Notes under the pieces: model-generated
Database searches by the model: none
What the model was told of the DNA's origin: nothing
What the model saw: only the letters and a program-made list of their open reading frames with translations
Shown here: one piece after another, positions 7,201 to 14,095 of the stretch
Position numbering within the stretch: the stretch's first letter is position 1
Layout: every line of letters starts with the position of its first letter
From: JBEKSX01 sp049516635
GTDB taxonomy: Bacteria > Bacteroidota > Ignavibacteria > Tepidaquicellales > OLB5
DNA length: 15,742 nucleotides
Direction: 5' to 3'
Assembly: GCA_049516635.1 (NCBI GenBank)
Contig: JBEKSX010000071.1
Location: 1 to 15,742 of the forward strand
Translations under genes and position numbers: made by a program

Positions 7201-8839
7201 ATTAATAGATGGAAATACATTCACTTCTACAGCTTCATCATCACAGGCTATATATTTATCAGGCGTAACGGGAGGCGCTATAAAGAATAATAGCATAACC
7301 GGGTTCAGCGTCGGTATAAACACACTGGAATCTGATATAGATATATATCAGAACAATATCACCAATACTACTCCTAATTCAACCAGTAATGGGATATACG
7401 GTTGTGCGTTATCTTCATTAAATATGTCTACCAATATTTCATGGCGATTAGCAGGTTTCAATCAGTTGACCAACACAGGAACATCAGCAAATAATCTTAA
7501 TCTCGAGAATTCATATTTCTTCGTAGATAATGGTGAGAATATTTTCAATATCAGTCTGCAGTCACAGGGTAAGCATCTATACGGTTACTTTCCTCCGGTT
7601 GACCCATATGATGTTTATGCAACTAATAATTGTTTCCAGGATAATGGTTCGGTAACTACTCCGGTGCATGATGTAACCTGGGGTGCAGGCGGGGAACAGG
7701 TCAATTTCATTTTTACTCCTTTTTTACCCAATTGTATGCCCGGTGAACAGGGTTCGGATATGATAGTAAACCTTGGCAACGGAGTTTATGATACTATACC
7801 GGTTCATAGCGGTTCTGGTGGAAGCATGAAGGGAATTTTTATAATTACTGCAAAATCATTATATGATAGTATTTGCATTGAAACAAGGAAGCGAAATTAT
7901 GGTTCTATGAAATCAAAATGCACTAATCTCCTAAATATATTCCCGGACAGCATCCAGAGTCTTGATGCCATCTCAAAACTCTATATTGGGGTAAAAATGA
8001 CAGATACTTCAGCATCTGCTTTTAATTCTCTTAAAACTTTTTATGAGAGTTTAATACTTAACCATGCGAACAACATCCCTCTCGTGAAAAAGTGTAATTA
8101 CATGGTTCAAAAATGCAAGGTTCAGTTAAGGCAATATACTTCTGCGATGACAGGATTTCAGCAAATAATTAATGAAAATCCATACTCATATGAAGGGCTT
8201 GTTGCTAAATGGGATTACATGGCAACACACTTGTTGGACAGCTTATCCGCAGGCGGTGAACCGGATGATGGCGAAGGTCCTCATGATAAATTTACCAAAG
8301 AACAAAGACAAACAATTAAAACATCCATTGGCACAGCGCTGGAAGATTCGAAAATAAAAGAGGAAAAGAAAATTGAAAATCTGACTGAGCTGGCATTGGT
8401 TGGAGACCTGGGTGCTGCTAAGTTACTTCAGCAAAAGATGGTCCTTAAAAATATTATAAAGACTGAACATCCTCATAATATATCCGAACATATCAGGATA
8501 GTTAATAGTGATATAAGAAAACTATATGGCCAGACACTTGACGAAAAAGGCAAAAGTCAAAACGCAATACCATCAGTATTCCGCTTATCGCAGAACTATC
8601 CGAACCCGTTCAATCCTGTTACAAAGATCCAATATGACCTTCCGAAAGACGTAAAAGTGAAACTCATCATCTATGATATTCTCGGCAGAGAAGTTATAAG
8701 ATTAGTTAACAACGAGTTCAAACAAGCAGGACGATATATGGTTGAGTTCAACGGAAACAACTATGCATCAGGAGTATATTTCTACCGCATCGAAGCTGAT
8801 AACTTTGTTCAGAGTAAGAAAATGGTGCTGATAAAATAG
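4256..8839 (+). CDS. Large secreted multidomain protein: glycosidase-like barrel, beta-helix, T9SS tail
   Basis: 1527 residues from ATG 4256. This start is chosen over an upstream in-frame TTG at 4220 because AGGGG lies 5 nt before it and a clean signal peptide begins there (MKRTKLLFSLLLLISVFTGF). Regions: a cysteine- and tryptophan-rich part at about 30-370 with beta-sandwich-like strands; at about 380-790 a probable TIM-barrel glycosidase-like domain, with alternating strand/helix segments, LPITYGAKGLVYEIY near 600 and a closing LPGEGKLYRLAPV near 785; at about 800-1125 a right-handed beta-helix with an asparagine ladder (ISNNTFTN, IAYNTFDM, IDGNTFTS, IKNNSITG, IYQNNITN); a helical, TPR-like and then lysine/glutamate-rich stretch at about 1190-1410; and a T9SS type A sorting domain at about 1440-1527 (FRLSQNYPNPFNP, GVYFYRI, KKMVLIK). 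More than 25 cysteines suggest disulfides. The fold calls are from pattern only. Substrate and catalytic residues are not identifiable by eye; surface carbohydrate binding or degradation is the best guess. Confidence 0.8.
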   Translation: MKRTKLLFSLLLLISVFTGFIITGINSRVTVPSGALHVNPPPPTSGNISTDFLIAAMNDGADHNFQYISDSLGLNLWHWYCGDSTGSNNRHYPDGWTFCAPNDHLFNPVGDYQSGILSELSDIGSHNMQAFIHRPKIDYLCYGQRSDYRCVDTLNLEDKDLWFYSFQSPGHIGSDIEDGAPYGDGRYVRFCNATGPNPDDPGFVVSRLRTNNEQCHINTWTDQWRYDNECDWYIKPRIRIDSTIADNPANWNTNVCRVIVIGQSGTDTLKMVTLKVRNFLDNNDNYDGKYLEEYRIFPGDDTMIIHVQWGDNYYWSSRGNHPTDDGNINKADIQVYWYGNCDMWIDYVRVDNNIAHNLFSTDTTNLTHRMYDQWLNDEAVLACEAQSGVPLKFYIELNEFNNIPAIAYVNQKLNQYCGKDIDMIADQFTYYQYHMNWDDRGKIMTADQIVKEYVTKIGMKQVYPGCFPFLSVEKDTVTYSRIPNTLPINSGENILAQDVSPADYDAWLQGDLDTVCTNFQGEGGRGDSPSEYCNRQPQLAGMYQWVWKLANRISKQADIPIIGVVQAHQWVIHCGEVDREPTNEELDLTTNLPITYGAKGLVYEIYDGHTDYPKDSNYWVGFTETDGHTPRYTNYYGQPKWEKFKSIVQRLKKWGPTIMSFDNTQTNSYIYRFDYSTVNSSTIFTDIQTFAPDPVDEVLESYPHRYLQAATFFNPNEAYSKYFMLVNKRCSPYRPEIGETGGYRHFKAIFNASYLTIFNNWKVINVEDNSTVATFDKSANTLIDLSWYLPGEGKLYRLAPVMQEGGTLIVDEDFGGVSFDCKGVVHAYNPNITIGLGTTINFRDTAKISMQGGTFLCGNYSQPNGPRNIQFKSSYSNWDGLEFDRCDIVNISNTVFENIKPSIPADSINYAVKLISCYIYNISNNTFTNLSGFSSGAINSTFYGDVNPAVINPYIAYNTFDMNTSNRMIVKIQSYASNTVPVLIDGNTFTSTASSSQAIYLSGVTGGAIKNNSITGFSVGINTLESDIDIYQNNITNTTPNSTSNGIYGCALSSLNMSTNISWRLAGFNQLTNTGTSANNLNLENSYFFVDNGENIFNISLQSQGKHLYGYFPPVDPYDVYATNNCFQDNGSVTTPVHDVTWGAGGEQVNFIFTPFLPNCMPGEQGSDMIVNLGNGVYDTIPVHSGSGGSMKGIFIITAKSLYDSICIETRKRNYGSMKSKCTNLLNIFPDSIQSLDAISKLYIGVKMTDTSASAFNSLKTFYESLILNHANNIPLVKKCNYMVQKCKVQLRQYTSAMTGFQQIINENPYSYEGLVAKWDYMATHLLDSLSAGGEPDDGEGPHDKFTKEQRQTIKTSIGTALEDSKIKEEKKIENLTELALVGDLGAAKLLQQKMVLKNIIKTEHPHNISEHIRIVNSDIRKLYGQTLDEKGKSQNAIPSVFRLSQNYPNPFNPVTKIQYDLPKDVKVKLIIYDILGREVIRLVNNEFKQAGRYMVEFNGNNYASGVYFYRIEADNFVQSKKMVLIK

Positions 8840-8841
8840 TG

Positions 8842-8871
8842 CCCGCTTGAAGCGGGTCCGCCTGTGGCGGA
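8842..8871. repeat. Twin GC-rich palindromes directly after the stop codon
   Basis: CCCGCT-TGA-AGCGGG (8842-8856) is followed without a gap by TCCGCC-TGT-GGCGGA (8857-8871): two 6-bp stems with 3-nt loops, starting 3 bp after the TAG. The GC content and abutting layout are typical of short dispersed palindromic repeats in bacterial intergenic DNA. It has no T-run of its own. Confidence 0.6.
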
Positions 8872-8900
8872 AAGTAACATTAACTAAATATTCAATTATA

Positions 8901-8933
8901 AGGCAGTTATTAACCATAACTGCCTTTTTTTTT
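8901..8933 (+). terminator. Intrinsic terminator after the large T9SS protein gene
   Basis: AGGCAGTTAT (8901-8910), a 5-nt loop TAACC, then ATAACTGCCT (8916-8925) give a perfect 10-bp stem followed by a nine-T run (8925-8933). It lies 62 nt after the stop codon and should end transcription of the 2678-8839 unit. Confidence 0.88.
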
Positions 8934-9129
8934 ATATTTACTAGAATTTTTTTTAGAAACCTTAAAAACCCCTGATTTTCACAGTTAGTATAAATTTTTG
9001 CCTTGATTTCTGCAGATTTATATATTATATTTGATATATAAAAAAATAGATCTTTCTGGGCTGTGTTCTTTTAACAAAACCGAAATAAATCGGGCTCTGT
9101 CGCAATATCATGAATTCTAAGGTGGGTCG

Positions 9130-9250
9130 AAGTAGTCACTACTTAACTAATCAAAAAATGGCGATTCTGAGAAATCTGATTACTTAAGATTACTTAAGTA
9201 ATGGGGGGTGCACCCTGTTTGTATATTATGTAATAACAGTAATATACAAA
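9130..9250. repeat. Cluster of four perfect palindromes in a gene-free stretch
   Basis: The stretch 8934-9304 holds no credible gene. Within it lie AAGTAGT-C-ACTACTT (9130-9144); a tandem pair of GATTACTTAA (9178-9197) whose second copy is part of the palindrome ATTACTTAAGTAAT (9189-9202); GGGTGCACCC (9206-9215); and an 11-bp stem TTTGTATATTA / TAATATACAAA (9218-9228 / 9240-9250) with an 11-nt loop. A weaker 6-bp hairpin at 9269-9289 lies between these and the mgtA stop. None has a T-run on the minus strand, so a standard mgtA terminator is not evident. Possible readings are regulator sites or a decayed mobile-element remnant. Confidence 0.55.
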
Positions 9251-9304
9251 TTGGTCATTTTTGTAACGTTGTCTTTATTTATTAGACAAGAAGGCAGCTC
9301 TTCC

Positions 9305-11842
9305 TCACTCGTGCCCGTATTTCTTTACAAACCATACTTTCACAAATTGCACAAGTCCCAGGTAGGTCAATACTATTCCCGCAAGGATTGCGAAATAGTA
9401 CATAGGCGGTCTGACCAAGCCAAGACCGCCTGCAAGCGGTGAAAACGGCAGTAAAATCCCTATGGCAACTATCAGGACGGACATGAGGACAAGGTATTTT
9501 CCGGGCATGCTTTCAACGAACGGCTTTTTATTTGTACGTATAATATAGATAACCAAAGTCTGTGTGGTAAGCGATTCAAGGAACCAGCCCGTATGAAACA
9601 TATCTTCGGATGCATGCATAAAGAATAGCAATATACCGAAGGTAATAAAATCAAATATCGAACTGATTGGACCGATCAAAGTAACGAACCTCCTTATGTA
9701 AAGTACATTCCATGGTTTTGGTTTTTCGATGTAACTGTCATCTACCTTATCGGTAGGTATCGCTGTCTGTGAAATATCGTATAAAAAATTATTGAGAAGA
9801 ATTTGTATTGGTGTCATCGGGAGGAACGGCAGAAAGAGACTCGCACCGGTCATGCTGAACATATTCCCGAAATTGGAGCTGGCTCCCATTTTTATATACT
9901 TCACAATGTTGCCGAATGTTTTTCTTCCTTCGATTACACCATCCTCAAGAACGAGAAGGTCTTTTTCCAGCAGAATGATATCAGCAGATTCTTTGGCTAT
10001 ATCCATCGCATTATTGACCGAAATGCCCACATCCGACGCTCTCAAAGCGGGCGCATCATTTATTCCGTCACCTAGATAACCGACGATGTGTTTATTTTTA
10101 CGGAGAGTATGGACAACGCGTTCCTTCTGTATAGGTGAGAGCCGTGCGAAAATATTATTTTCCTCTACGGTTTTTTTTAGCTCTTCGTCACTCATAGTTT
10201 CGACCTGCTCACCGGTTATGAGTCCTTTTATTACAAGTCCTACCTCACTGCATATTTTACGCGTGACAAGATCATTATCCCCCGTAAGTACTTTCACATC
10301 TATCCCGGTTTTCTTCAATGCTTCTATAGCGGCTTTAGTGGACGGTTTCGGCGGGTCGAGAAATGCAACGTAACCTTTTAAGATAAGATCCGTTTCATCA
10401 TCTTTGGAATAAGCATCTTTGATATCAACATCTTTATACGCAACCGCAAGAACACGGAAACCATCTGCGCTCAGCCTATCCACTTCATCTTTGAGGTCGG
10501 GCAGGAATAAATGCTCTATTTCCATAATTTCGTTATCGAGCTCGAACCTGTCACAACGTTTGAAAATCTCTTCCGGTGCACCTTTGACAACAAGCTCTCT
10601 TGTGCTGTCCTTTTCTACTACAACTGACATGATCCTGCGTGAAAAATCGAATGGGATCTCATCTATCTTCTTATAATCCTCTATCGATAATTCCTTATGC
10701 TTAAGAACTGCAAGGTCAAGCAGGTTTTTCAATCCTGTTTGGTACTGGCTGTTGATATACGCATACCGCAGGACATCTTCATCCTGTTTTCTGACTATAT
10801 CACAATATTTTTCAAGTACTATCTCATCCATAGTCAGTGTACCGGTCTTATCCGTGCAAAGGATATCCATCGCACCGAAATTCTGTATCGAATTCAGACG
10901 CTTGACAATTACTTTGAGCCTTGACATCCTTATTGCGCCCTTTGATAAATTCATAGCTACAAGCATGGGAAGCATTTCCGGTGTAAGACCTACGGCAACG
11001 GCAATAGCAAAGAGGAACGCTTCGACAACCTGACCTTTTATAAATGCGTTGATGGCAAATATTACCACCACGAGGACCATCATAAGGCGTATCATCAGCC
11101 ATGTGAATTGTTTTATACCTTTTTCGAAACCGGTCTCCGTTCTGGATACAAGTAGACGTTTTGATATTTCGCCGAAGCTCGTATTCGCACCCGTTTTTAC
11201 AACCAGCCCCATTGCAGATCCGCTGATAACACTGGAACCCATATAAGCGATGTTAATAAGATCGGTGATAGTTTTTCCTTCCGTATTGATGGGTTCTGGA
11301 AATTTTTCGACGGGGAACGATTCACCTGTAAGTGATGATTGGTTAATGAAAAGATCTTTGCATGAGTATATCCGCAGATCGGCGGGAACTATATCCCCTG
11401 CTGAAAGATAAACAATATCGCCGGGCACAAGTTCTCTTATCTTAATTTCTTTCATTGTACCATCTCTGTACACTGACGCCGTAACGCGCACCATTTCGCT
11501 TAATCTCTCAGCTTCTTTTCCCGAGCGGAATTCCTGTACGAACGAGATGACCACACTCATCAGCACCATAGCGAAAACGAATATTACGCCGATTATTTCC
11601 TCGGCGAAAATAAGAGAGAAGATCCCAATAACGATAAGTACGATAACCAGAGGGTTCAGGAACTTGGATAGGAACTGTATCAGAACCGTACGCTTTTTTC
11701 TTTTGGCAGGCTCATTATAACCGTACTCTTCAACACGGTTTTCCGCTTCTTCCTGCGTTAACCCGGCTTTAGATGTATTATAATGGGCGAAAAGCAATTC
11801 GATCGTGCTTGCAGCAATTTCCGTATTCTGCTGTTGGATCAT
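9305..11842 (-). CDS. mgtA: Magnesium-translocating P-type ATPase
   Basis: 845-residue inner-membrane P3B-type ATPase that imports Mg2+ at the cost of ATP. Motifs in order: a cytosolic N-terminal segment with GLTQEEAENRVEEYGYNE (27-44); paired membrane helices at about 62-100; actuator domain with TGES (172-175); membrane helices with the MgtA signature VGLTPEMLPMLVAMNL (284-299); QNFGAMDILCTDKTGTLT with the phosphorylated aspartate at 331; nucleotide-binding KGAPE (420-424); TGDN (520-523) and GDGINDAP (591-598); then about six C-terminal helices (690-835). All key residues are present. Length is slightly below the enterobacterial 898 residues because the N-terminus is shorter. LTPEMLP and QNFGAMD distinguish it from Ca2+ (SERCA-type) pumps. 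The start ATG 11840-11842 lacks a Shine-Dalgarno. A good promoter 131 nt upstream gives a long leader, which hints at leader-based control. It is divergent from the dnaJ-like gene. Confidence 0.95.
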   Translation of the reverse strand: MIQQQNTEIAASTIELLFAHYNTSKAGLTQEEAENRVEEYGYNEPAKRKKRTVLIQFLSKFLNPLVIVLIVIGIFSLIFAEEIIGVIFVFAMVLMSVVISFVQEFRSGKEAERLSEMVRVTASVYRDGTMKEIKIRELVPGDIVYLSAGDIVPADLRIYSCKDLFINQSSLTGESFPVEKFPEPINTEGKTITDLINIAYMGSSVISGSAMGLVVKTGANTSFGEISKRLLVSRTETGFEKGIKQFTWLMIRLMMVLVVVIFAINAFIKGQVVEAFLFAIAVAVGLTPEMLPMLVAMNLSKGAIRMSRLKVIVKRLNSIQNFGAMDILCTDKTGTLTMDEIVLEKYCDIVRKQDEDVLRYAYINSQYQTGLKNLLDLAVLKHKELSIEDYKKIDEIPFDFSRRIMSVVVEKDSTRELVVKGAPEEIFKRCDRFELDNEIMEIEHLFLPDLKDEVDRLSADGFRVLAVAYKDVDIKDAYSKDDETDLILKGYVAFLDPPKPSTKAAIEALKKTGIDVKVLTGDNDLVTRKICSEVGLVIKGLITGEQVETMSDEELKKTVEENNIFARLSPIQKERVVHTLRKNKHIVGYLGDGINDAPALRASDVGISVNNAMDIAKESADIILLEKDLLVLEDGVIEGRKTFGNIVKYIKMGASSNFGNMFSMTGASLFLPFLPMTPIQILLNNFLYDISQTAIPTDKVDDSYIEKPKPWNVLYIRRFVTLIGPISSIFDFITFGILLFFMHASEDMFHTGWFLESLTTQTLVIYIIRTNKKPFVESMPGKYLVLMSVLIVAIGILLPFSPLAGGLGLVRPPMYYFAILAGIVLTYLGLVQFVKVWFVKKYGHE

Positions 11843-11972
11843 GCCAAAATTTTTATTGAAAGGATTTGTAAATACTACTGATTTACGGAAGCTATCATCA
11901 GTATATCTTAACCATTACCTAAGATTGCAAAGAGGGATATAGTCTTGCCAGTTTTATCTGTACATCAGCATA

Positions 11973-12003
11973 CAAAGATAAAATTCAAATTCAATTTTTC
12001 AAA
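11973..12003 (-). promoter_or_regulatory. Bacteroidota-type promoter for mgtA
   Basis: On the minus strand TTTG (12000-12003), a 19-nt spacer and TATCTTTG (11973-11980) match the Bacteroidota housekeeping consensus TTTG-N19-21-TAnnTTTG exactly. The predicted transcript has a leader of about 120 nt before the mgtA ATG. This leader contains a 7-bp stem TACTGAT / ATCAGTA (11876-11882 / 11897-11903). Confidence 0.6.
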
Positions 12004-12037
12004 CCTATAAATCGGTATATAAATATGGAAGCACTAA

Positions 12038-12068
12038 AACTTCAGAAGTCATAAAGACTTCAGAAGTT
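12038..12068. promoter_or_regulatory. Tandem dyad / 12-bp hairpin between mgtA and the dnaJ-like gene
   Basis: ACTTCAGAAGT, itself an 11-bp palindrome, occurs at 12039-12049 and again at 12057-12067, start-to-start 18 bp. The flanks are similar too (AAACTTCAGAAGTCAT versus AGACTTCAGAAGTTAT). Read as one unit it is a hairpin: AACTTC-A-GAAGTC, loop ATAAA, GACTTC-A-GAAGTT, a 12-bp stem broken only by one A-A pair. It lies 76 nt before the dnaJ-like ATG and 34 nt upstream of the mgtA -33 box, so it could be an operator for either gene or an RNA element in the dnaJ leader. It does not match CIRCE. The rest of 12069-12144 is AT-rich, with no clear promoter. Confidence 0.5.
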
Positions 12069-12144
12069 ATGGGCTAATAGTTACAAAATTTTATCCATAA
12101 TCTTTAAAAATAATTTCATAATTTTATGATAACCGATAAGCAAT

Positions 12145-13083
12145 ATGGAATATAAAGATTATTATAAAATACTCGGTGTGGAAAAAAACGCCTCACAGGC
12201 AGAGATAAAGAACTCTTTCCGCAAGCTCGCAAAGAAATATCATCCCGATAAGACTAAAGGCGATAAAGCAGCCGAGCAGAAATTCAAGGAAGTGAATGAA
12301 GCTAACGAGGTCCTGAGCGATCCCGAGAAAAGAAAGAAATACGACCAGCTCGGCGACCAGTGGAAATACTACCAGCAGTCGGGCGGTCCGGAACAGGACT
12401 TCGACTGGTCGAGGTACAGCAATATGGGAGACGGAGGACAGTCATACCATTTCAGCGGAAATATAAACGATCTGTTCGGCGAAACAGGATACTCGGACTT
12501 CTTCGATATGCTGTTCGGACAGGGAATCGGAGGACAACAAAAACGAAGAACTTCAGGAAGACGAACACAGGTCATGAAGGGTCAGGACTATGAAGCAGAG
12601 ATCAAGATAACACTCGAAGAAGCATATAAAGGAACATCGAGAGAGTTTAATGCAGACGGTCAATCTATCCGGTTGAAAATAAAACCCGGTATTCAGGAGG
12701 GGCAGGTACTTAAAATTCCGGGAAAAGGCTCGAGCGGATTTAGCGGAGGACAGGCAGGAGATCTATTAATTAATATAAGAGTATTAAAACATCCTGTATT
12801 TGAAAGGCAGGGCGATGATCTCTATGCAGACCTGAATGTTGACCTCTACACTGCAGTTCTAGGCGGGAAAGCGGAATTTAAGACATTGAAAGGTACCGTA
12901 AAAGTAAATATTCCCAAAGGAATAGAGCACGGCAAAACTCTACGTCTGCAAAATATGGGAATGCCGAAGTACGATAAGCCATCCGAGTTCGGTAATCTGT
13001 ATATAAAGATAAATGTACAGGTCCCCAAAAACCTTTCTCAAAAAGAGATCAATTTGTTTAAGGAATTAGAGAAATTAAGGTAG
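12145..13083 (+). CDS. cbpA: CbpA-type DnaJ co-chaperone (type B Hsp40, no zinc finger)
   Basis: 312-residue cytosolic J-domain protein that stimulates DnaK ATPase and delivers substrates. J domain 1-70 (DYYKILGVEKNASQAEIK, HPD at 33-35, YDQLG at 66-70). A glycine/aromatic-rich linker follows at about 75-145, with DLFGETGYSDFFDMLFG. Two beta-rich C-terminal substrate-binding domains follow at about 147-310 (LEEAYKGTSREF; IRLKIKPGIQEGQVLKIPGKG; HPVFERQGDDLYADLNVDLYTAVLGG; GTVKVNIPKGIEHGKTLRLQNMGMP). No CxxCxGxG repeats are present, so this is not canonical DnaJ. Length is close to E. coli CbpA (306), whose symbol is borrowed by architecture. No grpE or dnaK neighbours. The start lacks a Shine-Dalgarno; a tandem-dyad hairpin lies 76 nt upstream and may regulate it. 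It converges on the TPR gene. Confidence 0.93.
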   Translation: MEYKDYYKILGVEKNASQAEIKNSFRKLAKKYHPDKTKGDKAAEQKFKEVNEANEVLSDPEKRKKYDQLGDQWKYYQQSGGPEQDFDWSRYSNMGDGGQSYHFSGNINDLFGETGYSDFFDMLFGQGIGGQQKRRTSGRRTQVMKGQDYEAEIKITLEEAYKGTSREFNADGQSIRLKIKPGIQEGQVLKIPGKGSSGFSGGQAGDLLINIRVLKHPVFERQGDDLYADLNVDLYTAVLGGKAEFKTLKGTVKVNIPKGIEHGKTLRLQNMGMPKYDKPSEFGNLYIKINVQVPKNLSQKEINLFKELEKLR

Positions 13084-13102
13084 GTGACCACCCCTTAATC
13101 CC

Positions 13103-13236
13103 CTCCTTAGACAAGGGAGCATTTCAGAGTAATTTTCAAATCGAATTCTCACGGATCAGCTTTGTCATCTATTATATAATTTCCTACTTTCGTGAAATGC
13201 CCCTTTGCCGGGGTACTCGCAGGCGTAAAGCCTGCG
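13103..13236. repeat. Hairpin cluster in the convergent intergenic region
   Basis: Three GC-rich hairpins lie in the 178 bp between two converging genes: CTCCTT / AAGGGAG with a bulge (13103-13119), CCCC-TTTGCC-GGGG (13200-13213), and CGCAGGC-GTAAA-GCCTGCG (13218-13236). GCATTTCA (13119-13126) and TGAAATGC (13193-13200) form a longer-range inverted repeat joining the first to the second. None has a proper T-run, so they are not clean intrinsic terminators. The layout suggests a dispersed palindromic element that may serve both genes as a bidirectional transcription end. Confidence 0.5.
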
Positions 13237-13261
13237 GCTACGTAATGCATTCCTGATTGAC

Positions 13262-14041
13262 TTACTTCTTTATTTTGTCATCATAATCTTTCTTAACCAC
13301 ATTAAGAATGAATCCTGATTCGGGATCTATCTCCAGCCCTTTGTCAATATACTTCTTCGCATCATCCAACTTATCCTGCTTGATATAACACATAGCAAGC
13401 ATTCCCGCTGAAAGGTCATACCCCCACGATGGATATGTATCATCTTTTTCTTTCCTGTTCTGGAAAAGCTCATAAGCTTTTTCGAAGAGCGGCTGCGCTG
13501 CTGAAGCTCCTCCTCCGAAGGTTTCAGGTGTATAATATAAGTTCATCCCGCTTATTACATAAAATCGCGGGTTATCGGGTTCAAGCTTTTTAGCTTTATC
13601 GGTTGCTTCGTTAGTTTTAGCCAGGATATCGTTCATCTTATCCGGTTCATACATCCATCGGTTGCCGTTGACTGCCATTTTCAAAATATATGCTTCAGCA
13701 AAATCGTCCTTCATATCGGTGGATTTATCCAGAAGCTGTAAGCTCGATTCTGTGTATTTCTTTATGTTATCCTTATCATTGCTCTGCATCGATATATAAG
13801 ATAGAGCAAAATCCACATCAGCCAGGTAGTAATCCACCAGCCACTGGTTCTTCTTTAATTGGAGGATCCGTTCGAACTCACCTCTCGCTTTTATCATGCC
13901 ATCCTGATCGCTCTTATCATTAGCACTTTTAAAATCCTTCTTTGCTTTAAGAATTGCATCCGAAAAATCATCCGCATAAGAGGAACTGATCCCTCCTATC
14001 AAGAATAACATCAGAAAATAGATAACGGACTTTGATTTCAT
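13262..14041 (-). CDS. Periplasmic tetratricopeptide-repeat protein
   Basis: 259 residues. A Sec signal peptide is clear (MKSKSVIYFLMLFLIGGISS, probable cleavage after SYA near 24); no lipobox cysteine, so a soluble periplasmic protein is expected. The mature part is helical with TPR-like units. Notable segments are KAKKLEPDNPRFYVISGMNL (about 153-172), a loop YTPETFGGGASAAQPLFEKA (about 174-193), and a classic terminal TPR, AMCYIKQDKLDDAKKYIDKG followed by LEIDPESG. The start is well supported: AAGGAG (14049-14054) lies 7 nt before the ATG, one of the best Shine-Dalgarno sites in the window. It lies 54 bp downstream of the TonB-dependent receptor gene on the same strand, so an operon and a supporting role for that receptor are likely. 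The specific function is unknown. Confidence 0.85.
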   Translation of the reverse strand: MKSKSVIYFLMLFLIGGISSSYADDFSDAILKAKKDFKSANDKSDQDGMIKARGEFERILQLKKNQWLVDYYLADVDFALSYISMQSNDKDNIKKYTESSLQLLDKSTDMKDDFAEAYILKMAVNGNRWMYEPDKMNDILAKTNEATDKAKKLEPDNPRFYVISGMNLYYTPETFGGGASAAQPLFEKAYELFQNRKEKDDTYPSWGYDLSAGMLAMCYIKQDKLDDAKKYIDKGLEIDPESGFILNVVKKDYDDKIKK

Positions 14042-14095
14042 TTTATTTCTCCTTTTTATTAGTTATTTCATTTAAATATCCTATGTACTAAAATC

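Noticed and set aside
9092..9105. Possible insertion-sequence terminal repeat (GGGCTCTGTCGCAA)
   Set aside because: No inverted partner copy and no transposase remnant are visible in the window; the resemblance alone is too weak to annotate an element.
9792..11246. Several plus-strand ORFs of 65-95 codons
   Set aside because: They lie antisense to the well-conserved mgtA coding sequence and show no family features.
12038..12068. CIRCE heat-shock operator upstream of the dnaJ-like gene
   Set aside because: CIRCE is TTAGCACTC-N9-GAGTGCTAA; the dyads here have an unrelated sequence.
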